From Myxococcales bacterium (GTDB taxonomy: Bacteria; Myxococcota_A; Polyangia; Haliangiales; Haliangiaceae): a stretch of 64,000 nt of DNA. The notes beneath the pieces were generated by a model. That model had not been told where the DNA came from. It ran no database searches and was given only the letters and a program-made list of their open reading frames with translations. Location of the stretch: NCBI GenBank assembly GCA_016706545.1, contig JADJJK010000016.1:1-64000 (forward strand). The letters are read 5' to 3'. The first letter of the stretch is position 1. Each line of letters starts with the position of its first letter. The translations under genes were made by a program, and so were the position numbers. Below, piece by piece: positions 43,671-53,747 of this stretch.

Positions 43671-44277
43671 TCTTGTGAAGCTGCAGCGACAGGCGCCAGC
43701 GCGGGCGCTGCGACACCAGCGAGATCGCGCGAGCCAGGTGACGCGCGTACTCGGCGTCCTGGCACGGCTGGGCGAAGTACAAGCACGCGCCCCAGCGCCG
43801 CTCGTACCCTTCCAGCGTCGCCTCGTCCACGGTGTCATCCACCACGACCTTCACCTCCGAGGGGCGCAGCTCGGACGCCAGCGCGAAGCGCCCGTCGTGG
43901 AACTGCGGCTTGGGCGAGATGGTGAGCCAGTCCACCACCGCCGCCAATGACCGGGTGCCGTTGGACTCCATGTGGACGGAGAAGCCAGCGTCGCGCAGCG
44001 AGGTCGCCAGCTCCACGTCCCATTGCAAGGCTGGCTCGCCGCCGGTGACGATGACCAGCCGGCTGCCGTACCGATCGAGCTCGAGGAGCCGCCGCACGAT
44101 CGTCGCCGAGTCCAGGTGCGAGGATCCAGCGGCGGCGAAGTCGGTGTCGCACCAGCGACAGGACAGGTTGCACACCGCGAAGCGCAAGAACACGCACGGT
44201 CGCCCTGCGTGCGCGCCCTCGCCTTGCAGCGTGGGGCCAAACATTTCCTTTACCAGATAGCGCCTTGGCTCCGTCAT
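43654..44277 (-). CDS. queE: 7-carboxy-7-deazaguanine synthase QueE
   Basis: 207 residues, the usual length. QueE is a radical SAM enzyme that converts 6-carboxytetrahydropterin to 7-carboxy-7-deazaguanine in queuosine/preQ0 synthesis. The cluster-binding motif is CNLSCRWCDTDF (Cys-x3-Cys-x2-Cys) near residue 36. GPTLQGEGAHAGRPCVFLRF and VIVTGGEPALQ are family signatures. No other queuosine gene is in the window. It starts 23 bases from the divergent lipoprotein gene. Confidence 0.95.
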   Translation of the reverse strand: MTEPRRYLVKEMFGPTLQGEGAHAGRPCVFLRFAVCNLSCRWCDTDFAAAGSSHLDSATIVRRLLELDRYGSRLVIVTGGEPALQWDVELATSLRDAGFSVHMESNGTRSLAAVVDWLTISPKPQFHDGRFALASELRPSEVKVVVDDTVDEATLEGYERRWGACLYFAQPCQDAEYARHLARAISLVSQRPRWRLSLQLHKIIGVA

Positions 44278-44300
44278 CGCAGGGAGGCTAGGCTACCAGG

Positions 44301-45497
44301 GTGTGGAGATCCTCCCCGGCCCTTGCTCCTCTATTTCGCGGGCCCCCACCAGCGTGTACCGCCAGCGCTGGCGAAGCGCGTCGGGCGGGGGCTCCGTCGG
44401 GCGCTTCGTCGGGGTCTCCGTCCGCCACGTCGTGGTTCGCCCCGCGGGCTGGGTGGTCCGCCGTGCTCTGGGCGGCCGCGCTCCTGTGGGGCTGTCGCCC
44501 CGAGCCGAGGACCGCGGCCCCCCACGAAGCAGCGCCTGGCGGCGACCGGCCCGCGATGGGCATGGAGTCCGCGTCGCCCGCGCCGCGAGCGACGCCAGCG
44601 CCGCCCGCCCCGGCGCCAGCCGCCAGCCCGCAGCCTGCGCCGGCGGCTCGAGCCGCCGAGGACCTCGCGCTCGAGTGCGCCGCGGTGCCGTTCGCCACCA
44701 CGCTGCCCATCGCCGAGGCCTCTGGCTCGGTGGTCACCCCGATCGACGGGGCGCCGGCCCTGCTGGTGGTGGCCGACAGCGGTCACCGCGGCGACTACCT
44801 CATCGTCGATCCGCAGACCGGCGCGGTGCGCGAGCGAGGAGCCTTGCCGCTTGGCGGACCTGGCGATGACCTGGAGGGGCTGGCGGTCCGCGGCGACCGG
44901 TTCTGGGCCTTGACCTCCTCGGGCTGGCTGCGGGCGTGGGTCCGCCGCGCCTCCCCCACCCCGCACTTCGAGCTGGTGCTCGGCCCGGTCCCCATCGGCG
45001 CCAGGTACCGCACCGCGGCGGACCCGGCCGCGATGACCTGCGAGGCGACGCGGGTCAACTGTGGCCGCAACTTCGAGGGCCTGTGCCTCTCGTCGCGCCC
45101 CGTCGCGGCCGTGGCGTCGGCGGGCGAGCCGACGCCGTGCGTGGGCATGGCGGTCAGCAAGGCGCAAGGGCGGCTGTACTGCATCACGGAGCGCGGCGAT
45201 CAGCTACTCATCGACGCGCAGCGCTGGCTCCAGGTGGCGGACGAAGACGTGCTGTCAGACTGCAACATCGACGGCGATACGCTGTGGCTCGGCAGCAACT
45301 TGTTCGAGCTCAACCGCGTGCGCCGGGTGGAGAAGTGGAGCACGCCGGAGCGGGCGGTGGTGACCGAGCTCGGCGCGCTGGGCGTGGGCTCGGCGGAGGC
45401 CATCGCGGTGGCAGGCGAGGTCCTGTTTCGCCTGTCCGACACCCAGACTTCGCCCAGCCTGGTCGCGAAATTTCGTTGCGGGCCTGTGGGCAAGTAA
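44301..45497 (+). CDS. Lipoprotein with beta-propeller-like (esterase-like/SdiA-regulated type) domain
   Basis: 398 residues. A long N-terminus precedes the hydrophobic stretch SAVLWAAALLWGC, a lipobox-like end. A Pro/Ala-rich linker spans residues about 70-120. The rest is beta-rich with repeated GAPALLVVADSGHRGDYLIVDPQTG, LEGLAVRGDRFWALTSSGWL, FEGLCLS…and SAEAIAVAGEVLFRLSD, a pattern of propellers in the esterase-like phytase/SdiA-regulated group. The GTG at 44301 is the only start upstream of the signal. The real N-terminus may be nearer the hydrophobic segment. nrdR follows after 12 bases. Confidence 0.65.
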   Translation: MWRSSPALAPLFRGPPPACTASAGEARRAGAPSGASSGSPSATSWFAPRAGWSAVLWAAALLWGCRPEPRTAAPHEAAPGGDRPAMGMESASPAPRATPAPPAPAPAASPQPAPAARAAEDLALECAAVPFATTLPIAEASGSVVTPIDGAPALLVVADSGHRGDYLIVDPQTGAVRERGALPLGGPGDDLEGLAVRGDRFWALTSSGWLRAWVRRASPTPHFELVLGPVPIGARYRTAADPAAMTCEATRVNCGRNFEGLCLSSRPVAAVASAGEPTPCVGMAVSKAQGRLYCITERGDQLLIDAQRWLQVADEDVLSDCNIDGDTLWLGSNLFELNRVRRVEKWSTPERAVVTELGALGVGSAEAIAVAGEVLFRLSDTQTSPSLVAKFRCGPVGK

Positions 45498-45509
45498 CAT
45501 GGCCCCGCC

Positions 45510-45989
45510 GTGCAGTGCCCCTATTGCGGAGAAGACTCGAACGTCACCGAGACCCGAGAGGCGCTCGATGGCCTTCGTCGACGCCGGGTGTGCAACTCCT
45601 GCCGACGACGCTTCACCACCTACGAGCGCGTGGGGCAGCCGAGCCTGCGAGTGGACAAGCGCGATGGCTCGACCGAGGCCTTCGACGGCGACAAGCTGCT
45701 GCGCGCGCTCTTGCGGGTGAGCCGCCACCGCGGCCTCAAGGACGAGGTCCTGCGCCGCGTGGCGCGCGACATCGAGGCCGAGATGGTGGACTCCGGCCGA
45801 CGCTCGGTCGCATGGACTGACCTCGCCCGCGCTGCGCTCCGCCGCCTCGAGGCCATCGATCGACTGTCCGCCCAGCGCCTCGCCGCCAACTATCTCGATG
45901 AGACCGGCACGCTGCGCCTGGGCGGCGACCAAGATCCGGGGACCATCGACCTCTTTCAGCTCGGCTTGCCCGGCGTCGCCGATGAGTAG
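45510..45989 (+). CDS. nrdR: Transcriptional repressor NrdR
   Basis: 159 residues. NrdR represses ribonucleotide reductase genes in response to ATP/dATP. The N-terminal zinc ribbon is MQCPYCG…RRRVCNSCRRRFTTYER (four Cys). The ATP-cone follows: RVDKRDGSTEAFDGDKLLRALLRV through RLSAQRLAANYLDE. The GTG start at 45510 gives the canonical M-CP-CG opening. No nrd gene is in the window, so its targets lie elsewhere. The 12-base gap suggests transcription with the upstream lipoprotein gene. Confidence 0.96.
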   Translation: MQCPYCGEDSNVTETREALDGLRRRRVCNSCRRRFTTYERVGQPSLRVDKRDGSTEAFDGDKLLRALLRVSRHRGLKDEVLRRVARDIEAEMVDSGRRSVAWTDLARAALRRLEAIDRLSAQRLAANYLDETGTLRLGGDQDPGTIDLFQLGLPGVADE

Positions 45990-46192
45990 CAGCTCGCTGG
46001 CCCCGTGACCTCGAGGACCTCGCGGCATCAACCGGCGCTGGTTTCTGTTTGGTAGCCCGCAGGCACATCGCAAAGCATGGGCGCGCGTACATCGCCACGC
46101 GCAGGTCGAGCAAGTCCCGGCGGCCTCTCTCCGGTCGCCCTCCACTTGACCGTTGCGCCGCTGGCGACCACGCGATACTTGTGGCCACGCAT

Positions 46193-47413
46193 ATGGTGGT
46201 CCGTCGCTACATGGCTGTCCTCTTCCAGATCCTGGCTCCTTCGCGACCGCGCGTCGGGCCCCACAAGCACCAGACGCGCTGGCTCGCCGCGATGGCGGCG
46301 GCGGCGCTGCTGGCGCTCGCGTCCTGCGCCATCTCGGAGTCCGGTTCGGAGTCCGGTGACGACCTGACAGGCGATCAGGGTCCGGCGCCCAGCGCCGCCA
46401 CCAGCGCCACCGTGCTGGTCCACTATCCAACCGGATGGGGCAACCGGATCACGCTGCGCTGCGGCGGCGGCGGCCGGAACTGGAACACCGCCATCGAGAC
46501 CACCTGGACCACGGGGGACATCTGGCGCGTGACGCTGGCCACCACGGTGCAGATCGAGTGCAAGCCCATGTTCAACAACACCACCTGGGCAGGCGGCGCC
46601 AACTGGAAGGTCACCCCCGGCGCCACCGTGGACATGTGGCCGTTCTTCTTCCACACGGCGGGGCGCCTGACGCGCACCCCCGGCTGGTACTCCACCGTGC
46701 TCGCGGACTCGCGCGCGATCTGGACCTACTATCCGCCGTCCTACGATGAGAACCCGGCGCAGCGCTACCCGGTCGTGTACATGCACGACGGGCAGAACCT
46801 GTTCCTCGATTCGTATGCGTTTGGCGGCGTGTCCTGGGCGGTGGGGACGGCCATGGATCAGGGCATCCTAAATGGCACCATCCGCGAGGCCATCGTGATC
46901 GGCATCGACAACGACGTCGACCGGCTCTCGGAGTACACCCCGGTGCCAGACCCGTCCTATGGCGGGGGCAACGCTGCCAAGTACTTGCAGTTCATCACCA
47001 CCGAGCTCAAGCCGCAGATGGACCTGCAGCTCCGCACCCGGCCCACCGCGGACCAGACGGCGATCGTCGGCTCGTCGCTGGGCGGGCTGGTCTCGGTGTG
47101 GGCGGGGCTGACCCGGCCCGATGTCTTCCGCATGGTCGGGGCGCTCTCGCCATCGACCTGGTGGAACGGCACCTGGATCATCGGGCAGACCACCGCCGCC
47201 GCTGGCCCGTTTCCTTCGCGCGTGTACATCGACTCCGGCAACGCCGGCACGTCGGGCGATGACAACGTGAACACGACGGCGCTCGCCGCCGCCTGGAAGC
47301 TCAAGGCGGGCGTGACGGTCAAGCACGTGGTGCAGAGCGGCGCCACGCACAGCGAGACCTACTGGCGGCAGCGCATCCCGGGCGCGCTGCAGTTCCTGCT
47401 CGGCCCGCGCTGA
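46193..47413 (+). CDS. Secreted esterase (esterase D/enterochelin-esterase type) with N-terminal CBM-like domain
   Basis: About 406 residues. The signal (TRWLAAMAAAALLALASC) ends in a lipobox. A CBM-like beta domain follows (TVLVHYPTGWGNRITLRCGGGG…NWKVTPGATVDMWPFFFHT), then an alpha/beta hydrolase of the PF00756 group: YPPSYDENPAQRYPVVYMHDGQN, AIVGSSLGGLVSVWAG (nucleophile Ser) and SGATHSETYW (catalytic His). Related enzymes de-esterify plant polysaccharides, siderophores or mycolates; the CBM points to a polysaccharide substrate. Starts at 46193, 46211 or 46292 are all possible. Confidence 0.82.
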   Translation: MVVRRYMAVLFQILAPSRPRVGPHKHQTRWLAAMAAAALLALASCAISESGSESGDDLTGDQGPAPSAATSATVLVHYPTGWGNRITLRCGGGGRNWNTAIETTWTTGDIWRVTLATTVQIECKPMFNNTTWAGGANWKVTPGATVDMWPFFFHTAGRLTRTPGWYSTVLADSRAIWTYYPPSYDENPAQRYPVVYMHDGQNLFLDSYAFGGVSWAVGTAMDQGILNGTIREAIVIGIDNDVDRLSEYTPVPDPSYGGGNAAKYLQFITTELKPQMDLQLRTRPTADQTAIVGSSLGGLVSVWAGLTRPDVFRMVGALSPSTWWNGTWIIGQTTAAAGPFPSRVYIDSGNAGTSGDDNVNTTALAAAWKLKAGVTVKHVVQSGATHSETYWRQRIPGALQFLLGPR

Positions 47414-47445
47414 GCTGCGCGCGCGCTGAGGCTTTTTCCCGCGGC

Positions 47446-47510
47446 GCGCTGCGCCTCCCCGCGCCGCGCCTTCCCCGCGCTGCGCCTTCCCCGCGCTGCG
47501 CCTTCCGACG
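47446..47510. repeat. GCGCTGCGCCTTCCCC tandem repeat
   Basis: Three to four units of about 17 bases (GCGCTGCGCCTTCCCC type) in the gap between the esterase and SDR genes, noncoding. Confidence 0.7.
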
Positions 47511-47584
47511 CCGCGCCGAGCGCGCCGTGCGGTTCGCTCGCTCGCGCCTTGACGGCACCGGCGCTGCGCGCGAATCCTCGGCGC

Positions 47585-48355
47585 ATGGATCTGGGACTAC
47601 GTGACAAGCTGTGCTTGGTGACCGGCGCGAGCCGGGGGATCGGGCGCGCGATCGCCATGACGCTGGCAGCCGAGGGCGCACGCGTGCTGGCGGTGGCGCG
47701 AGGCAAAGACGGACTCTCGCAGGTCCTGCCCGAGCTGACCGCCAGCGGAGGCGGCCCCCACGCCACCTGCGTCGCGGACGTCGCCACTGCCCAGGGGGCG
47801 GAGCTGGCGATCGCCACCGCGGTCAGTGAGCTGGGAGGGCTCGACGTGGTGATCGCAAACGTCGGGCAGGCCTTCGCGCGCAACTGCCAGGAGATGGACG
47901 ACGACGATCTCGAGCGCTCGATCAGCGCCAACGTGTGGACGGCCGCCCGCATCGCCCAGCGCGCCGTGCCGCACCTGCGCGCGCGCGGCGGGGGCTCCAT
48001 CACCATGATCTCGTCGATCTGGGGACGCGAAGGAGGCGGCGCCCCTGGCTACAACGCCGCCAAGGCTGCGGTCATCTCGCTGGCCAAGGCGATGGCGCGC
48101 GACTACGCCGCGGACGGCATTCGCGTCAACAGCGTGGCCCCCGGGTCCATCTTGTTCCCCGGCGGCGGCTGGGAGCGGCGACAGAAGGACAACCCGGAGG
48201 CGATGGCCGAGTGGGTCAAGCGAGAGATCCCCGGGGGCCGGTTCGGCACCGCCGAGGAGGTCGCGGACGTCGTCGGCTTCCTCGCCTCACCCCGCGCGCG
48301 CTGGGTCACCGGGGCGTGCGTGGTGGTCGACGGCTGCCAGTCGCGCTCGTTCTAG
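47585..48355 (+). CDS. Short-chain dehydrogenase/reductase (SDR)
   Basis: 256 residues. TGASRGIGRAIA cofactor motif at residue 13-24, NVGQ in place of NNAG near 88, Ser in MISSIWG, YNAAK (Tyr and Lys) near 157, and a GACVVVDGCQ end. Basic residues after the second strand (VARGKDG) favour NADP(H). It resembles 3-oxoacyl-ACP reductase (FabG)-like SDRs, but no fatty-acid gene is near. The ATG at 47585 fits the family N-terminus. Confidence 0.9.
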   Translation: MDLGLRDKLCLVTGASRGIGRAIAMTLAAEGARVLAVARGKDGLSQVLPELTASGGGPHATCVADVATAQGAELAIATAVSELGGLDVVIANVGQAFARNCQEMDDDDLERSISANVWTAARIAQRAVPHLRARGGGSITMISSIWGREGGGAPGYNAAKAAVISLAKAMARDYAADGIRVNSVAPGSILFPGGGWERRQKDNPEAMAEWVKREIPGGRFGTAEEVADVVGFLASPRARWVTGACVVVDGCQSRSF

Positions 48356-48367
48356 GACGCCGGCGGC

Positions 48368-48784
48368 TCACGCCGGCTTGGTCTTGTCCGCGGTCAGGCC
48401 GCTGGCGGCGGCGGGATCGTGCTCGGCCTTGGCCACCTGCAGACCGCGCAGGGTCAGCGTCAGCACGGTCCCCGCGCCCTTGCCCAGATACGCCTTGGGC
48501 AAGAACAAGAAGTAGTTCTTCACGGCATCTTCGGGAGGTGGAGTCCCGTGGCTCTGGGTCCCTGGGTTGCCGGTACACATCCGCATTTTCTCCCCGGGGG
48601 CAAGGACAAACCCTGGATCGATCACGCCCAGGAGGGACTTCTTGTTGGAGCCGCGCGCGCCCACGGTCATGCCGCAACCGCGGGTGTGGAACGGGCTCTT
48701 GCCGGCATTCTCCAGGATGACCCACTCCTGGTTGAGCTGCTCGGGATCTGGAGTAGGGTGAATCTCGACGAACCGAATGGCCAT
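48368..48784 (-). CDS. Small lamin-tail-like domain protein
   Basis: 138 residues without signal or membrane segment. The order of strands (IRFVEIHPTPDPEQLNQEWVILENAGKSPFHTRGCGMTV, FVLAPGEKMRMCTG, YFLFLPKAYLGKGAGTVLTLTL) is that of the lamin-tail (LTD) Ig-like fold: EWVILEN-G and L-PG…R. The C-terminal 20 residues are a charged tail. LTD proteins in bacteria are often extracellular and may bind DNA or other proteins; here no export signal is visible. It is divergent from the Nudix gene. Confidence 0.6.
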   Translation of the reverse strand: MAIRFVEIHPTPDPEQLNQEWVILENAGKSPFHTRGCGMTVGARGSNKKSLLGVIDPGFVLAPGEKMRMCTGNPGTQSHGTPPPEDAVKNYFLFLPKAYLGKGAGTVLTLTLRGLQVAKAEHDPAAASGLTADKTKPA

Positions 48785-48851
48785 TGCGGCGCAGGATAGC
48801 TACCTGCCAGCGTCGTTGCAATCCGCGCGAAAGCATTGATAATCGCCCGCG

Positions 48852-49255
48852 ATGACCAAGCAGGTGATCCACGTGGTGGCAGCCGTGATCGAGCACCAGG
48901 GTCGCTACCTCATCACCCAGCGCAACGCCAACGCCGTCTTGCCGCTCCTGTGGGAGTTCCCAGGAGGCCGGCCAGAGGCGGGGGAAGACGAGGCAGCGGC
49001 GCTGATCCGTGAGGTCCGTGGGCGCATCGGCGTGGAGATCATCGTCGGGGCCAAGCTCGGCGAGCAGCACCACGAGTACAGCGACTACGAAGTCCACCTG
49101 ACGATGTACGCCTGCGGGCTCCCCGACGAGGCGAGGCCCTACCCGCGACGGTGGCAGATCTCCGCTGGGTCACCTCCAGGGAGTTTCTGGACTACGATTT
49201 CCCACCGGCCGACGAGAAGACCATGTCCAGGTTGCTCGGCCTGATGCGCAACTGA
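48852..49255 (+). pseudogene. Nudix/MutT-like gene, frameshifted, with altered Nudix box
   Basis: The N-terminal part (MTKQVIHVVAAVIEHQGRYLITQRN, LLWEFPGGRPEAGEDEAAALIREVRGRIGV) fits MutT-type 8-oxo-dGTPases. After GLPDEARP (near 49140) the frame shifts at a CCC run; the normal ending (VADLRWVTSREFLDYDFPPADEKTM…LLGLMRN) continues in another frame to a stop at 49253-49255. The shift is probably an indel. The box itself reads REVRGRIGV where the family has RE-x-EE-G-x; both metal-binding Glu are replaced by Gly and Arg, so even a repaired protein may lack hydrolase activity. Confidence 0.75.
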
Positions 49256-49440
49256 AAAAAAGCAGGCGGCTCAGCCTGCTTCGGGGATCAAGGGTTTCAA
49301 CGATCTGCAGGCGCTGACCTCGGCGCCCTGGCGTCCACCGCCAGACGGCGTTGCCAGGCGCCTTTGCCAGGCGGCTTGCCCACGGCTCCCAAAGCGCGGC
49401 CGCCGACCGCCTCGGATGGGTTGGGGATCCTGATACTATC
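49253..49440 (-). ncRNA. Candidate small RNA (minus strand) upstream of a terminator
   Basis: No protein gene covers this stretch. The minus strand ends with a strong intrinsic terminator. Within it, the segment 49321-49367 can form a long hairpin (GGCGCCTGGC pairing with GCCAGGGCGCC, inner CGCC/GGCG stem), and the two ends (GGATC…GATCC, CAAC…GTTG) can pair to give a rod. A weak -10-like TAGTAT lies near 49433. No family could be assigned. Confidence 0.3.
49255..49281 (-). terminator. Intrinsic terminator, minus-strand orientation
   Basis: Stem AGCAGGC (49261-49267) with GCCTGCT (49274-49280), 6-base loop, and an A run at 49255-49261, which is a T run on the minus strand. It lies just after the Nudix stop codon. 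On the plus strand no T run follows, so it mainly stops minus-strand transcription, though no minus-strand gene ends here. Confidence 0.7.
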
Positions 49441-49459
49441 CAGGACATAGCTCGCCCTC

Positions 49460-49502
49460 CCTGGCCTGATGTCCGGCCGGAGGCCAGGTCATTCTTTCTT
49501 TC
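49460..49502 (+). promoter_or_regulatory. Hairpin with following pyrimidine run before the sigma-54 activator gene
   Basis: CCTGGCCT (49460-49467) and AGGCCAGG (49481-49488) pair perfectly with a 13-base GC-rich loop. TCATTCTTTCTTTC follows and the activator's ATG is at 49518. It may be an attenuator-like terminator or an mRNA leader hairpin. Confidence 0.4.
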
Positions 49503-49517
49503 GCCACGCATGGCTCT

Positions 49518-50939
<1,422 letters not shown>

Positions 50940-51092
50940 TGTTTCGACCGGGTGATAGTGATCCCACCAGCGAGTGGAGGCGCGCCGAGCGCATGGCGCC
51001 TCGACGAAGCACTACCGGGCGTACCGCGAGCGCGGCAACGCAGCGTAAGGCGATGGATCATCGGCGATGGATCGAAACGTCTGGGCGAGGCG

Positions 51093-53537
51093 TCACAGCG
51101 CCTGGGCCACCGCGAAGGTCAAGCCGAGCGCGAGGCCGACGACCGCGAAGAACACCAGCGCCAGGAGCCACCACGGCATGGCGCGGGCACGGCGCGCCGC
51201 CAGCGCATCCCAGTTGGCACCGGGGAAGGCATTGCCCACTGGACTCATGAGCTGAGCGCCAGGGACCGGAGCCATCGGCCCGCGCCCTGGCATCCCGCCA
51301 GGGCCCATCGCGCCAGGCCCGCCCATCGCGCCAGGGCCGCCGGGGCCACGGCCGCCCATCGCGCCGGGGCCGCCCATCGCGCCGGGGCCGCCCATCGCGC
51401 CGGGGCCGCCCATCGCGCCAGGCCCGCCGGGGCCACGGCCGCCCATCGCGCCGGGGCCGCCAGGGCCACCGCCCATCGCGCCGGGGCCGCCCATCGCGCC
51501 GGGGCCGCCAGGGCCACCGCCCATCGCGCCGGGGCCCACCAGAGCCACCGCCCATCGCGCCGGGGCCTCCCATCGCGCCGGGGCCGCCGGGCCCGTTGCC
51601 CATCGCGCCGGGGCCGCCCATCGCGCCGGGGCCGCCAGGGCCGTTGCCCATCGCGCCGGGGCCGCCAGGGCCACCGCCCATCGCGCCGGGCCCGTTGCCC
51701 ATCGCGCCGGGGCCGCCAGGGCCGTTGCCCGTCGCGCCAGGACCACCGCCCATCGCGCCACCGCGAGGCGGAGTGCTAGGCCCAAGCTCGCGCGAGCCAG
51801 GATCCATCGCGCCGCTCGCCATCACCGGATAAGGAGATGGTGAAGCTGGCGCCATGGGCGCCCCTGCCCCCGGCCCACCACCGGCCATCGGCGGCCTCCC
51901 ACCCTCGCCGGGCCCTCGGTCCACTGCAGGTGGCCCGCCCAGCGCCGGACGCGCCGGCGAGATGGCGGGCGAGATCTGAGTCGCCTGCTCGCCGGCATTG
52001 GACGGATCCAGCAGCGCAGGGGCCAGCAACGTGGGAGCGCTGGGCGGCCGCGCGCGCTGGACCGCGCCGCCTTCCTTGGCGAAGTCCGGCCCTGGCGCCA
52101 GCGCCGCCTCGGTGCCAGACGCCTCGCCGACCCAGTCGCCCAGATCCGAGATGTCGAGCGCGCCAGGCCGGATGGTCTGCGCGTTGTCGAGCGGCCCCTC
52201 ATCGATGCGCGTGTGCTCGCCCGGCGCGTCGTCGAGGTTCGAGATGATCTGCGAGAGCTCCCCGACCACCGGCCCGGTGTTCCGCGACGGCGCCGAGCCG
52301 ATCGACGCCGAGGCGAGCTGCGCCGACAGCGAGATCTCACCGCTGGCCACGATTGGCGGCGCCCCATCTTGGCCGCGCTCACGGCGCGCTTGCGCGGCCT
52401 CCCGGCTGTCTATGGCTGTCTGTCCGCCCTGTCCGCCTTGTCCGCCGCCCTGGCTGCCGCGCTGTCGGCTGCCCGCGCGGCCGCCGCCGCGGCTTCCATC
52501 TCCTCGTCCCAGTCGACCCCGGTGTCGACCCTGAGCTCCCGGCCGGCGATGAAATCGCGCATCCGAGAAGAGTGCTCTTCGAGCTCCTGCGTGAAGTGGG
52601 TGTCAAAGAACCGCGACAGCTCGCCGGGACCTGAGCCCTTGCCGCGATGATGGAGATACCCAAGCAGCGCATCGCCGAATGCCTCGGCGGTCTCGTAGCG
52701 CTTCTCCTTGTCCTTGGCGAGCGCGCGCAAGACGATGGGATCGAGCGCTGGATCCAGCTCGTGGTTGAGCTGCGAGGGCGGCGCCACGTTGCACTCGATC
52801 ACCGCCTGATAGGTGTCATACGGAGAGGGCCGCTTGAACAAGCGGCGTCCGGTGAGCAGCTCGTGCAGAATCACGCCGAGCGCGAAGACGTCCGTGCGTC
52901 GATCCACGTTGTTGGCGATGCACTGCTCGGGTGACATGTACGCGAACTTGCCCTTGATGGTGCCCGAGCGCGTGCGCGTCTCTCGCATCTCGGCCTTGGC
53001 GATCCCGAAGTCGACGACCTTGACCACGCCCTCGAAGCTGACCACCAGGTTCTGCGGCGACATGTCGCGATGCACGATGTTGAGCGCCCGCCCGCCGCTG
53101 GTCCGCTCGTGGGCGTAGTGCAGCCCGGCGCAGGCCTGGGCGCAGCCATTGAGCGCGAGCTGCACCGGCAGGCGCCCGCCGGGCAGGCGCTCGGCCGCCC
53201 GCCGCACCACCATCGCCAGCGACAGCCCGGCGAGGAACTCCATCACCATGTAGTAGCGGTTCTCGTGCTCGCCCAGCTCGAAGGTCTGGACGATGTTGGA
53301 GTGGTCCAGCAAGGCTGCCAGGCGCGCCTCGTCGAGGAACATCTTCACGAAGTCCGGGTCGTCCACCAGGTGGTCGTGCAAGCACTTGACCACGACGTAC
53401 TTCTCGAAGCCGGCGGTGCCATCGATGCGCGCCAGATAGATCTCGGCGGTCCCGCCGAGCGCCAGCAGCGCCAGGATTTCGTACTTACCGAGACGCTTGC
53501 CAAGGAGCGCCCCAGCACCCGCTGGGATGCCGGACAT
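51093..53537 (-). CDS. Ser/Thr protein kinase with GPGAMGG repeat tail and C-terminal TM segment, two frame changes
   Basis: Start ATG 53537. The kinase domain (residues about 17-300) has GGTAEIYLARI, VVVKCLH, HRDMSPQNLVV, DFGIAKA and GKFAYMSPEQC. A stop occurs at 52410, but within 9-base GCGGACA(A/G)G repeats the next frame continues as TAIDSREAAQARRERGQDGAPPIVASGEISLS, a normal-looking linker, down to the repeat region. Near 51540, one extra base relative to the repeat unit returns reading to the first frame, which ends in PWWLLALVFFAVVGLALGLTFAV. Full length would be about 814 residues: cytosolic kinase, disordered linker, membrane anchor. If the changes are real, a shortened kinase without anchor is made. 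Confidence 0.75.
51287..51770 (-). repeat. Gly/Pro/Ala/Met-rich tandem repeats in the kinase gene
   Basis: About thirty units of 15-21 bases (CCCATCGCGCCGGGGCCGCC type) encode GGPGAMGG/GNGPGGPGAMGG stretches in the kinase tail. Most units are exact multiples of three. One unit at about 51536-51546 has an extra base, which causes the frame change. Confidence 0.9.
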
Positions 53538-53650
53538 TTGCGTAGCATACGCGCATTCCCGGCAATAGGGAACGTGAGCGGCCGACCGTTGTGGTGCCTG
53601 ACCAGGAGACCTGGGAGGCCCCGCCAACCTCGGGCCCGCAGAGAGGCTGC

Positions 53651-53712
53651 AGCTACCGCGAAGCTGCCGCCGCCGCGAAGCTGCCGCTGCCGCGAAGCGG
53701 CGCGACGAAGCT
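53651..53712. repeat. GCCGCGAAGCTGCCG tandem repeat
   Basis: Units of about 12-18 bases (CCGCGAAGCTGCCGC type) repeat four times in the 210-base gap between the kinase start and the frr stop; noncoding. Confidence 0.7.
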
Positions 53713-53747
53713 CGACTGGCAAAGCCCGCGGTGGAGGTGAGCTGGGC

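Noticed and set aside
49253..49440. Assignment of the candidate small RNA as 6S RNA
   Set aside because: The rod-like pairing and size are suggestive, but the central bubble and conserved features could not be verified by eye.
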